Source of the DNA: Pseudomonadota bacterium
GTDB lineage: Bacteria > Pseudomonadota > Gammaproteobacteria > Xanthomonadales > Rhodanobacteraceae
Direction: 5' to 3'
Assembly (NCBI GenBank): GCA_021798675.1
Contig: JAJZGE010000165.1
Span: 1-5,449, forward strand
Length of the DNA: 5,449 nucleotides
The notes beneath the pieces are model-generated. The model saw nothing but the letters and a program-made list of their open reading frames with translations, had not been told where the DNA came from and did not search any database. Shown here one piece after another: positions 1 to 4,398 of the stretch. Made by a program: the position numbers and the translations under genes. The first letter of the stretch is position 1. Each line of letters begins with the position of its first letter.

Positions 1-358
1 CCTCGTCGAGTTCGTGCTGGCTGGCGGAGGCCGCATGGTCGCGGATCCAGATGCGCTGCCGCAGCAGGGCCTGCAGGCCGGCATCGACGGCGTGGCGGGC
101 ATCCTGTTCGCTGGCGGCGGGCAGGTCGGGGTTGATCGCCATGACCGCATGCGCCTGCTGCAGTCCGGCGCGGCAGCTCTTCAGGTCCGCCTCCAGCCGG
201 TCGGCGAGGTCGAGCAACTGCTGCAGGCCGGCGGCGCGACGGTTCTGCCAGCGGCGCGACGTCAGCGCCCAGGCCGCGGCGGCGACCAGCGCCAGCAGTG
301 CCAGCGCACCGAGGGTCAGGGGAAGGTTCACGTGGCAGGGCTCGCATGGTGCGGGCAT
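1..358 (-). CDS. Membrane-anchored hypothetical protein, N-terminal part (runs off left edge)
   Basis: I do not recognise this protein. Reading leftward from an ATG whose complement is at 356-358, the frame stays open for 119 codons to the window edge. Residues about 12-32 are a hydrophobic Leu/Ala/Val segment, followed by a basic stretch (SRRWQNRR), which predicts one N-terminal transmembrane anchor with the rest in the cytoplasm. The remainder is rich in Leu, Gln, Ala, Arg and Asp with heptad-like spacing (for example LQQLLDLADRLEADLKSC), suggesting helical or coiled-coil structure. Two starts are possible: the ATG at 358, or an in-frame GTG at 331 placed just before the hydrophobic segment and preceded by a weak GAG. 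The ATG form would add a short tail containing CEPCH. It diverges from yceD and shares the gap upstream of it. The evidence for coding is the open frame and coherent protein character; the function is unknown. Confidence 0.6.
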   Translation of the reverse strand, partial: MPAPCEPCHVNLPLTLGALALLALVAAAAWALTSRRWQNRRAAGLQQLLDLADRLEADLKSCRAGLQQAHAVMAINPDLPAASEQDARHAVDAGLQALLRQRIWIRDHAASASQHELDE

Positions 359-410
359 GCAGTCTGCCGCAAGCAGGACGGATCAGGCAAAATGGCCGAG
401 GCGCGCGACG

Positions 411-420
411 CAAGCGCTTG
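411..420. repeat. 10-bp perfect palindrome in the divergent gap
   Basis: CAAGCGCTTG reads the same on both strands. It lies in the 108-base gap between the minus-strand membrane protein and yceD, 8 bases upstream of the yceD -35 box. That is a reasonable place for a regulator site, but a 10-bp palindrome also arises easily in GC-rich DNA and no second copy was noticed in the window. It is listed as a possible operator only. Confidence 0.2.
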
Positions 421-428
421 ATTGTCGG

Positions 429-457
429 TTGACTTCGGTCGTTTGCGAACTTACCAT
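429..457 (+). promoter_or_regulatory. Sigma-70-type promoter for yceD-rpmF
   Basis: TTGACT at 429-434 matches the -35 consensus at five of six bases. It is followed by a 17-base spacer and TACCAT at 452-457, which matches the -10 consensus at four of six, including the key first T, second A and last T. Transcription would start near 464, only about 3 bases before the yceD ATG. This is the best promoter-like sequence in the gap and has ideal spacing. It was not tested. Confidence 0.6.
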
Positions 458-466
458 TCGCCGATT

Positions 467-985
467 ATGTCCGTGACACTGCCAGAGTCCGTGGACGCAT
501 GGCGCATGGTCTCGGCGCGGCGTTCGTTCGAGGGAGCCATGCCGGTTGCCGCTTTCGGGCGCCTGTGCGGCGCGCTGGCCTGCAACGACGGCGAAGTGGT
601 CTATCGGCTGGATTTCGGCCGCGACGAGCTGGGCACGGACTACGTGGATGTCCATGCGCAGGCGCCGCTGACGATGACCTGCCAGCGCACGCTCGAACCG
701 TTCGTGTTGCCGGTAGCGGTGGACAGCCGGCTCGGCCTGATCCGGCGGGAGCGCGACGAGGCGGGTTTGCCGCCCGGGTGCGAACCGCTGCTGGTGCCCG
801 ACGATGGCCGCCTGCATCCGGCGGACGTGATCGAGGACGAGTTGTTGCTGGCCTTGCCGCTGGTGCCGGTGAACCCGGACAGCAGCCTGCCCGACGCGCT
901 GGTGGGTCAGGGCGAGCCGGAGCAGGGCGGGGCCGAGTCGCAAGAGAACAATCCGTTCGCGGTGTTGCGCGAACTGAAGAAGTGA
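467..985 (+). CDS. yceD: YceD family protein (DUF177), companion of ribosomal protein L32
   Basis: This 172-residue protein matches the usual YceD length (173 in E. coli). Family marks are the central TCQRTLEPF at about 71-79, the acidic [14 protein letters not shown] at about 121-134 and the C-terminal [11 protein letters not shown], all typical of DUF177. YceD is a poorly characterised cytoplasmic protein, linked to 23S rRNA metabolism in some bacteria and plants and almost always encoded just before rpmF. The ATG at 467 is chosen because the homologous sequence begins there; an in-frame TTG 15 codons earlier lies inside the promoter. No Shine-Dalgarno sequence precedes the ATG, which fits the promoter placed almost on top of it. 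The family's common CxxC pair (CQRC) is reduced to one cysteine (CQRT) here. rpmF follows after 64 bases. Confidence 0.92.
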   Translation: MSVTLPESVDAWRMVSARRSFEGAMPVAAFGRLCGALACNDGEVVYRLDFGRDELGTDYVDVHAQAPLTMTCQRTLEPFVLPVAVDSRLGLIRRERDEAGLPPGCEPLLVPDDGRLHPADVIEDELLLALPLVPVNPDSSLPDALVGQGEPEQGGAESQENNPFAVLRELKK

Positions 986-988
986 ACC

Positions 989-1011
989 GGTCGGGGCATG
1001 TGGCCCCGATC
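989..1011 (+). other. GC-rich hairpin between yceD and rpmF
   Basis: TCGGGGC (991-997) pairs perfectly with GCCCCGA (1003-1009) across a 5-base loop. One G-U and one G-C pair extend it to 9 bp. No T-run follows, so it is not a standard intrinsic terminator. It sits 38 bases before the rpmF start codon and could be an mRNA processing, stability or attenuation element that separates L32 output from YceD output. The structure is seen in the sequence; the role is inferred. Confidence 0.4.
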
Positions 1012-1049
1012 ACGTAGAAATCGAACACAGTTTCAGTTGGAGAACTACC

Positions 1050-1244
1050 ATGGCCGTTGCCAAGAGCCGCCGTACCCCGTCCACCCGCGGCATGCGTCGC
1101 GCGCACGACAAGCTGAAGACCGTGCAGCTGTCCACCGACCCGACCAGTGGCGAGGTGCACCTGCGCCACCACGTCACCGCCGACGGCTTCTACCGCGGCA
1201 AGAAGGTGATCGAGACCAAGGGCGCGGTGTCGGTCGAGGACTGA
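1050..1244 (+). CDS. rpmF: 50S ribosomal protein L32
   Basis: L32 is a small protein of the large ribosomal subunit. The 64-residue product starts [20 protein letters not shown] and contains [22 protein letters not shown], both hallmark stretches of proteobacterial L32. It has no cysteines, so it is the zinc-free form, as in E. coli. It is slightly longer than the E. coli protein (57) because of a tail ending [11 protein letters not shown] clear ribosome-binding site, GGAGA at 1039-1043, lies 6 bases before the ATG. It follows yceD by 64 bases and should share its transcript. The strong hairpin downstream suggests the yceD-rpmF transcript may end or be trimmed before fabH. Confidence 0.97.
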   Translation: MAVAKSRRTPSTRGMRRAHDKLKTVQLSTDPTSGEVHLRHHVTADGFYRGKKVIETKGAVSVED

Positions 1245-1290
1245 TCGCGCAGAGGATTTCCCTCGCGGAATCCGCCTGCACGCATCGAAG

Positions 1291-1316
1291 GAAACGGCGC
1301 GGCGACGCGCCGTTTC
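1291..1316 (+). terminator. Perfect 11-bp hairpin after rpmF (likely terminator)
   Basis: GAAACGGCGCG (1291-1301) pairs perfectly with CGCGCCGTTTC (1306-1316) across the loop GCGA, a GNRA-type tetraloop. The right arm ends in CGTTTCG, with no long T-run, so termination may be partial. Its core resembles the hairpin after fabD: both contain GGCGCG, a short loop with GA, then CGCGCC and TTTCG. It lies 47 bases after the rpmF stop. A weaker imperfect hairpin (GGATT at 1254-1258 with AATCC at 1269-1273) precedes it. The gap of 162 bases before fabH otherwise holds only a weak promoter candidate. Confidence 0.6.
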
Positions 1317-1349
1317 GCGTTGCAGGGCATCGAGTGGACGTCCGAACGG

Positions 1350-1378
1350 TTGCGCATGCGTCGCGCAGGGCGTTCAAT
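1350..1378 (+). promoter_or_regulatory. Weak candidate promoter for fabH
   Basis: TTGCGC at 1350-1355, a 17-base spacer and TTCAAT at 1373-1378 form a weak sigma-70-like pair (three and four of six consensus bases). It lies between the rpmF hairpin and the fabH start and would give a leader of about 22 bases. It is supported mainly by position: if the hairpin terminates, fabH needs a promoter here. The match itself could be chance. Confidence 0.3.
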
Positions 1379-1406
1379 TCATGGTTTACGTTTGACGGAA
1401 AACGGA

Positions 1407-2381
1407 ATGGCCCCGATCTACTCCCGCATCATCGCCACCGGCAGCGCTCTGCCCGAGCGCGCCGTGAGCAACGCCGATCTGGAGAAGATCGTCGACACCA
1501 GCGACGAATGGATCCGCACCCGCACCGGCATCCGCCAGCGCCATATCGCTGCCGACGGCGAGACCACTGGCGACCTGGCCTTCCTCGCCGCGCAGCGGGC
1601 GCTGGAGGCGGCCGGCGTCAAGGCGTCCGAGCTGGACCTGATCGTGCTGGGCACCACCACGCCCGACATCATCTTCCCGTCCACCGCCTGCCTGGTGCAG
1701 CAGCGGCTGGGTGCGAACGGTTGTGCGGCGTTCGACGTCAATGCCGCCTGCTCCGGCTTCATGTATGCGTTGGGCATCGCCGACAAGTTCATCAAGAGCG
1801 GGCAGTCGAAGAAGGTGCTGGTGATCGGTGCCGAGACGTTGACCCGCATGGTGGACTGGAACGAGCGCGAGACCTGCGTGCTGTTCGGCGACGGCGCCGG
1901 TGCGGTGGTGCTCGAAGCCTCCGGCGAGCCCGGCATCTACGCCACCTGCATGCACGCCGACGGCGGCTACAAGGAACTGCTGTGGAATCCGGTCGGCGTG
2001 TCGGTCGGCTTCCGCGACGAGCCGAACCACGGCGTGCGCATCAAGATGGCCGGCCGCGAAGTGTTCAAGGTCGCGGTGAAGACGCTGGATTCGCTGGTCG
2101 ACGAGACGCTCGAGGCTGCTGGCATGCACGAGTCGGACATCGACTGGCTGATCCCGCACCAGGCCAACCTGCGCATCATCGAAGCCACCGCCAAGCGGCT
2201 GCAGATGCCGATGGACCGCGTGATCGTGACGGTCGACCAGCACGCCAACACCTCGTCCGGCTCGGTGCCGCTGGCGCTGGATTACGCCGTGCGCTCGGGC
2301 AAGGTGCAGCGCGGCCAGAACCTGCTGCTGGAAGCCTTCGGCGGCGGCTTCACCTGGGCCTCGGCGCTGCTGCGCTACTGA
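1407..2381 (+). CDS. fabH: Beta-ketoacyl-ACP synthase III
   Basis: FabH starts type II fatty-acid synthesis by condensing acetyl-CoA (or another acyl-CoA) with malonyl-ACP to give a 3-ketoacyl-ACP in the cytoplasm. The 324-residue product has the whole thiolase fold. The catalytic cysteine is C115 in NAACSGFMYAL, with H251 in IPHQANLRI and N281 in ANTSSGSVPLAL, the Cys-His-Asn triad of the family (C112, H244, N274 in E. coli). The C-terminal GGGFTWAS is the standard ending. The N-terminal MAPIYSRIIATGSALPE fixes the start at the ATG at 1407; GGAA at 1397-1400 lies 6 bases upstream. A longer reading from a TTG at 1320 adds 29 unfamily-like residues and is rejected. fabD follows after 85 bases. 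plsX, found just upstream of fabH in E. coli, is absent here. Confidence 0.97.
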   Translation: MAPIYSRIIATGSALPERAVSNADLEKIVDTSDEWIRTRTGIRQRHIAADGETTGDLAFLAAQRALEAAGVKASELDLIVLGTTTPDIIFPSTACLVQQRLGANGCAAFDVNAACSGFMYALGIADKFIKSGQSKKVLVIGAETLTRMVDWNERETCVLFGDGAGAVVLEASGEPGIYATCMHADGGYKELLWNPVGVSVGFRDEPNHGVRIKMAGREVFKVAVKTLDSLVDETLEAAGMHESDIDWLIPHQANLRIIEATAKRLQMPMDRVIVTVDQHANTSSGSVPLALDYAVRSGKVQRGQNLLLEAFGGGFTWASALLRY

Positions 2382-2410
2382 GCCCGGATCGAGGATTCGG
2401 AAACGCCGCT

Positions 2411-2444
2411 CGCCCCGGCATGCGGGGCCGGGGTGCCTGCTTTT
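2411..2444 (+). terminator. Hairpin with T-run between fabH and fabD (attenuator or partial terminator)
   Basis: CCCCGGC at 2413-2419 pairs with GCCGGGG at 2427-2433 across a 7-base loop; a G-U and a C-G pair extend it to 9 bp. A TTTT run follows at 2441-2444, 5 bases beyond the stem. An overlapping alternative fold pairs GCCCCG (2412-2417) with CGGGGC (2423-2428). The T-run is displaced, so strong termination is doubtful. It could reduce read-through from fabH to fabD or stabilise the fabH 3' end. Confidence 0.35.
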
Positions 2445-2466
2445 GCATTCGTCGGAGAACGCCAGC

Positions 2467-3417
2467 ATGACCGTCATCCACCCCAACCTCGCCTTCGTTT
2501 TCCCTGGCCAGGGCTCGCAGTCCGTCGGCATGCTGGCCGAGCTGGCCGCGGCGCATGGCGAGGTGAAGGCGGTATTCGACGAGGCCTCGCAAGGCGCCGG
2601 TGCGGACCTGTGGTCGCTCAGCCAGCAGGGGCCGGAGGACCAGCTCAACCGCACCGAGAACACGCAGCCCGCGCTGCTCGCCGCCAGCGTGGCGGTGTGG
2701 CGCGTATGGCAGAAGCTCGGCGGCGCGCGGCCGGCGCAATTGGCGGGCCACAGCCTCGGTGAATACAGCGCGTTGGTGTGCGCCGGCGCCTTGTCGCTGC
2801 ACGATGCCGCATCGCTGGTGGCCGAGCGCGGCCGCCTGATGCAGGCGGCGGTGCCGGCGGGCACGGGCGCGATGGCGGCGATCCTGGGCGGCGACGATAC
2901 GCAGATTGCGCAGGTCTGCGAAGAGGTGGCGCAAGGCCAGGTGGTGGCACCGGCTAACTACAACTCGCCCGGCCAGCTGGTGATCGCCGGCAACGCCGAA
3001 GCGGTGGGCCGTGTACTGGCCCGGCTCGCCGAACTGGGCGTGAAGAAGGCCATCAAGCTGGCCGTGTCGGTGCCCTCGCATTGCATGTTGATGCGTGAGT
3101 CGGCGGACAAGCTGGGCGAGCGCATGGCCTCGATGGCCTGGCAGTTGCCGGCGATCCCAGTGGTGCAGAACGCGGAAGCGAAGCGTTACGACAGCCTCGA
3201 CGCCATCCGCGGTGCGCTGCAGCGCCAGCTCTACCTGCCGGTGCGCTGGACCGAATGCGTGCAGGCGCTCGCCGCCGGCGGCGTCACGCGTGTCGCCGAG
3301 TGCGGTCCGGGCAAGGTGCTGGCCGGCCTGGTCAAACGCATCGACAAGGGGCTTGAGACGCGCGCGATCGGTGCGCCGGCCGAGCTCGACGCCGCGCTGG
3401 CCGACTGGCGGGACTGA
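2467..3417 (+). CDS. fabD: Malonyl-CoA:ACP transacylase
   Basis: FabD moves the malonyl group from malonyl-CoA to acyl carrier protein, supplying the extender for fatty-acid elongation. The 316-residue product shows the family marks in order: FVFPGQGSQ near the N-terminus, the nucleophile S96 in GHSLGEYSALV, the malonyl-binding arginine R121 in AERGRLMQ, YNSPGQLVIAG at about 165-175, H205 in VPSHC, and Q254 in RQLYLPVRWT. These correspond to S92, R117, H201 and Q250 of E. coli FabD. It ends with the usual ECGPGKVLAGLVKRI region and a short tail. The start is the ATG at 2467, with GGAGA at 2454-2458 eight bases upstream; an ATG eight codons earlier would overlap the hairpin region and lacks family support. 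fabG, normally the next gene, is displaced by about 1.9 kb. Confidence 0.97.
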   Translation: MTVIHPNLAFVFPGQGSQSVGMLAELAAAHGEVKAVFDEASQGAGADLWSLSQQGPEDQLNRTENTQPALLAASVAVWRVWQKLGGARPAQLAGHSLGEYSALVCAGALSLHDAASLVAERGRLMQAAVPAGTGAMAAILGGDDTQIAQVCEEVAQGQVVAPANYNSPGQLVIAGNAEAVGRVLARLAELGVKKAIKLAVSVPSHCMLMRESADKLGERMASMAWQLPAIPVVQNAEAKRYDSLDAIRGALQRQLYLPVRWTECVQALAAGGVTRVAECGPGKVLAGLVKRIDKGLETRAIGAPAELDAALADWRD

Positions 3418-3430
3418 GCAGGGACTCTAC

Positions 3431-3459
3431 GGAGGGCGCGCTTGACGCGCCCTTTCGTT
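3431..3459 (+). terminator. Intrinsic terminator after fabD
   Basis: GGGCGCG (3434-3440) pairs with CGCGCCC (3446-3452) across the loop CTTGA; A-T and G-U pairs extend the stem. TTTCGTT follows. It begins 13 bases after the fabD stop, the expected place for a terminator closing the fabH-fabD transcript. The loop and first base of the right arm also contain the -35 hexamer TTGACG of the next promoter. Confidence 0.65.
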
Positions 3460-3469
3460 GGCGTATTAT
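3442..3469 (+). promoter_or_regulatory. Strong sigma-70-type promoter of the arsR unit
   Basis: TTGACG at 3442-3447 (five of six), a 16-base spacer and TATTAT at 3464-3469 (five of six) make the best promoter in the window. Transcription would start near 3476, about 10 bases before the arsR ATG, so the leader is very short. The -35 box lies inside the fabD terminator hairpin, and the last two bases of the -10 box are inside the inverted repeat described next. Confidence 0.7.
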
Positions 3470-3487
3470 TCAACCAAAAGGTTGAAT
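3468..3487. promoter_or_regulatory. Inverted repeat, probable ArsR operator
   Basis: ATTCAACC (3468-3475) and GGTTGAAT (3480-3487) are perfect inverted arms separated by AAAA. The site covers the end of the -10 box, the predicted transcription start and the first two bases of the arsR ATG (3486-3488). Winged-helix ArsR dimers bind such dyads, and CAACC-N4-GGTTG-like sites are, from general recollection, frequent upstream of ArsR/SRPBCC gene pairs. Binding here would block RNA polymerase, so autorepression relieved by an unknown signal is the natural reading. The A/T-rich repeat stands out against GC-rich surroundings. Confidence 0.75.
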
Positions 3488-3836
3488 GAATATCGCCGTG
3501 TCGAACCTCGATCTAGCCTTCGCCGCGCTTGCCGACCCGACCCGCCGCCGCATCGTGGCGCGGCTGACCCGTGGCGAGCTGCGCGTGACCGACCTCGCAC
3601 TGCCGTTCGCGATGTCGCTGAACGCGGTGTCCAAGCACGTCAAGGTGCTGGAGGGCGCTGGCCTGGTGCGCCGCCGCCGCGAAGGCCGCGAGCACTACCT
3701 GCGACTGCGTGCCGCACCGTTGCGCGAGGTGGCGCGCTGGACCTCGCAGTACGAGCGCTTCTGGATCCAGCGCCTCGACGCGCTGGGCGCTTTCCTCGAA
3801 CAGCAGCAGGAGAACGACGATGAAGGGTCGCAATGA
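3486..3836 (+). CDS. ArsR/SmtB-family winged-helix transcriptional regulator
   Basis: This 116-residue protein has the compact ArsR fold. Residues 11-27 (AFAALADPTRRRIVARL) match the conserved first helices, 44-61 (SLNAVSKHVKVLEGAGLV) form the helix-turn-helix with its recognition helix, and 62-74 (RRRREGREHYLRL) form the basic wing. It contains no cysteine: where arsenic sensors have ELCVCDL, this one has ELRVTDL (31-37). It is therefore unlikely to sense arsenic or other thiophilic metals by the classical site. It belongs to the group paired with AHSA1/SRPBCC genes, whose signals are mostly unknown. The ATG lies directly in the inverted repeat; only a weak AAGG precedes it, and the leader is about 10 bases. 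The last 17 bases overlap the next gene. It probably represses its own unit. Confidence 0.93.
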   Translation: MNIAVSNLDLAFAALADPTRRRIVARLTRGELRVTDLALPFAMSLNAVSKHVKVLEGAGLVRRRREGREHYLRLRAAPLREVARWTSQYERFWIQRLDALGAFLEQQQENDDEGSQ

Positions 3837-4263
3837 ATCGGCGATGGGCGGGTTCCGCCTCGAAATACCGCGCAGCTACGACGCTTCGCCGGAGCGGGTG
3901 TTCCGCGCGTGGACCGATCCGGCCAGCCTGAAGGCCTGGCTGGCGGAAGGCGGTGACGTGGTGGCCGACCCGCGTCCGGGCGGCCTGTTCTATCTCGGCA
4001 TGCAGCATTCGGGCGCGATCCGCCCGCACTACGGCCGCTACCTGCGCGTGGAGGGGCCGCGCCTGCTCGAGTTCACCTGGGTCAGCGAGCACACGCAGGG
4101 CAAGGAATCGGTCGTGACGCTGGAATTCACTCCGCGCGGCAGCCGCACCGAATTGCGCCTCACCCACGAAGGCCTGCCCGACGAGCGGATGGCGCTGGCG
4201 CATACCGAGGGCTGGAGCTTCTTCCTCGACACCCTGGTGGCGCAGCTGCCGGAGGAGGGCTGA
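3820..4263 (+). CDS. AHSA1/SRPBCC domain protein (START-like fold)
   Basis: The 147-residue protein is one SRPBCC domain of the AHSA1 (activator of Hsp90 ATPase homologue 1-like) family, which forms a deep hydrophobic ligand pocket. Signature stretches are the N-terminal strand and helix SYDASPERVFRAWTDPASLKAWL (about 19-41), the central VEGPRLLEFTWVSE (77-90), the strand-rich VVTLEFTPRGSRTELRLTHEGLP (98-120), and the long C-terminal helix in TEGWSFFLDTLVAQL (129-143). The start at 3820 is chosen because AGGAGA at 3808-3813 lies 6 bases upstream; a second ATG at 3844 lacks such a site. Translation is likely coupled to arsR, which it overlaps by 17 bases. Family members are usually annotated by fold only; binding of a lipid-like or aromatic small molecule is plausible but inferred. 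Confidence 0.93.
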   Translation: MKGRNESAMGGFRLEIPRSYDASPERVFRAWTDPASLKAWLAEGGDVVADPRPGGLFYLGMQHSGAIRPHYGRYLRVEGPRLLEFTWVSEHTQGKESVVTLEFTPRGSRTELRLTHEGLPDERMALAHTEGWSFFLDTLVAQLPEEG

Positions 4264-4266
4264 GCG

Positions 4267-4398
4267 ATGTGCTCCGTCGACGTGGGCGTGGTGGCGGCCG
4301 CGAGGTCGTGGTGCCGAGGGAGGGGCGTCGCCCGCGCGACGCGAGAGCGGGCACGGGCAATCGACTTGCAGCAGGGGACAACGGGAGGCAATCCATGA
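4267..4398 (+). CDS. Possible 43-residue small protein
   Basis: An ATG lies 3 bases after the AHSA1-gene stop, with a strong purine-rich ribosome-binding site (GGAGGAGGG, 4251-4259) 7 bases upstream. The frame stays open for 43 codons and its TGA overlaps the DUF899 ATG (ATGA, 4395-4398). The product would start MCSVDVGVVAARSWCRG, is Arg-rich (9 of 43), and has two cysteines and no clear domain. Spacing and overlap are typical of coupled genes in an operon. Against it, it uses AGG and CGA codons that are uncommon in the neighbours, and open frames arise easily in GC-rich DNA. I do not recognise the protein. The alternative is a non-coding spacer of 131 bases. Confidence 0.3.
   Translation: MCSVDVGVVAAARSWCRGRGVARATRERARAIDLQQGTTGGNP
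4325..4342 (+). other. 7-bp hairpin between the AHSA1 and DUF899 genes
   Basis: GCGTCGC (4325-4331) pairs perfectly with GCGACGC (4336-4342) across a 4-base loop. There is no T-run, so it is not a convincing terminator. It could tune the relative expression of the two genes or be incidental in this GC-rich stretch. Confidence 0.25.

Noticed and set aside
422..466. TTG start extending YceD by 15 residues
   Set aside because: It lies within the promoter hexamers, and the usual protein length fits the ATG at 467.
14..476. Two plus-strand open frames at the left end (14-421 and 51-476)
   Set aside because: The opposite strand gives a far more protein-like product with a transmembrane anchor and a helical region; the plus-strand translations are low-complexity and run into the yceD promoter.
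1320..1406. TTG start giving FabH a 29-residue N-terminal extension
   Set aside because: Family N-termini begin at about MAPIYSRI; the extension covers the candidate promoter and has no ribosome-binding site.
998..2470. Plus-strand frame of 490 codons spanning rpmF and fabH in another frame
   Set aside because: It overlaps two certain genes out of frame and is Arg/Ala/Gly-rich, as expected of a frame shadow.
1386..2864. Long open frame of 492 codons on the minus strand across fabH and fabD
   Set aside because: It is the antisense of two certain genes, crosses their boundary, has low-complexity His/Arg/Ala composition and matches no family I know. Long antisense frames are expected in GC-rich coding DNA.
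3709..3819. Upstream ATG adding 37 residues to the AHSA1 protein
   Set aside because: The extension is out-of-frame arsR sequence with low-complexity Ser/Arg composition; the ATG at 3820 has a strong ribosome-binding site.
4269..4394. Upstream in-frame start extending DUF899 by 42 residues
   Set aside because: The added residues are Arg/Gly-rich and unlike the family, and the ATG at 4395 has an ideal GGGAGG site.
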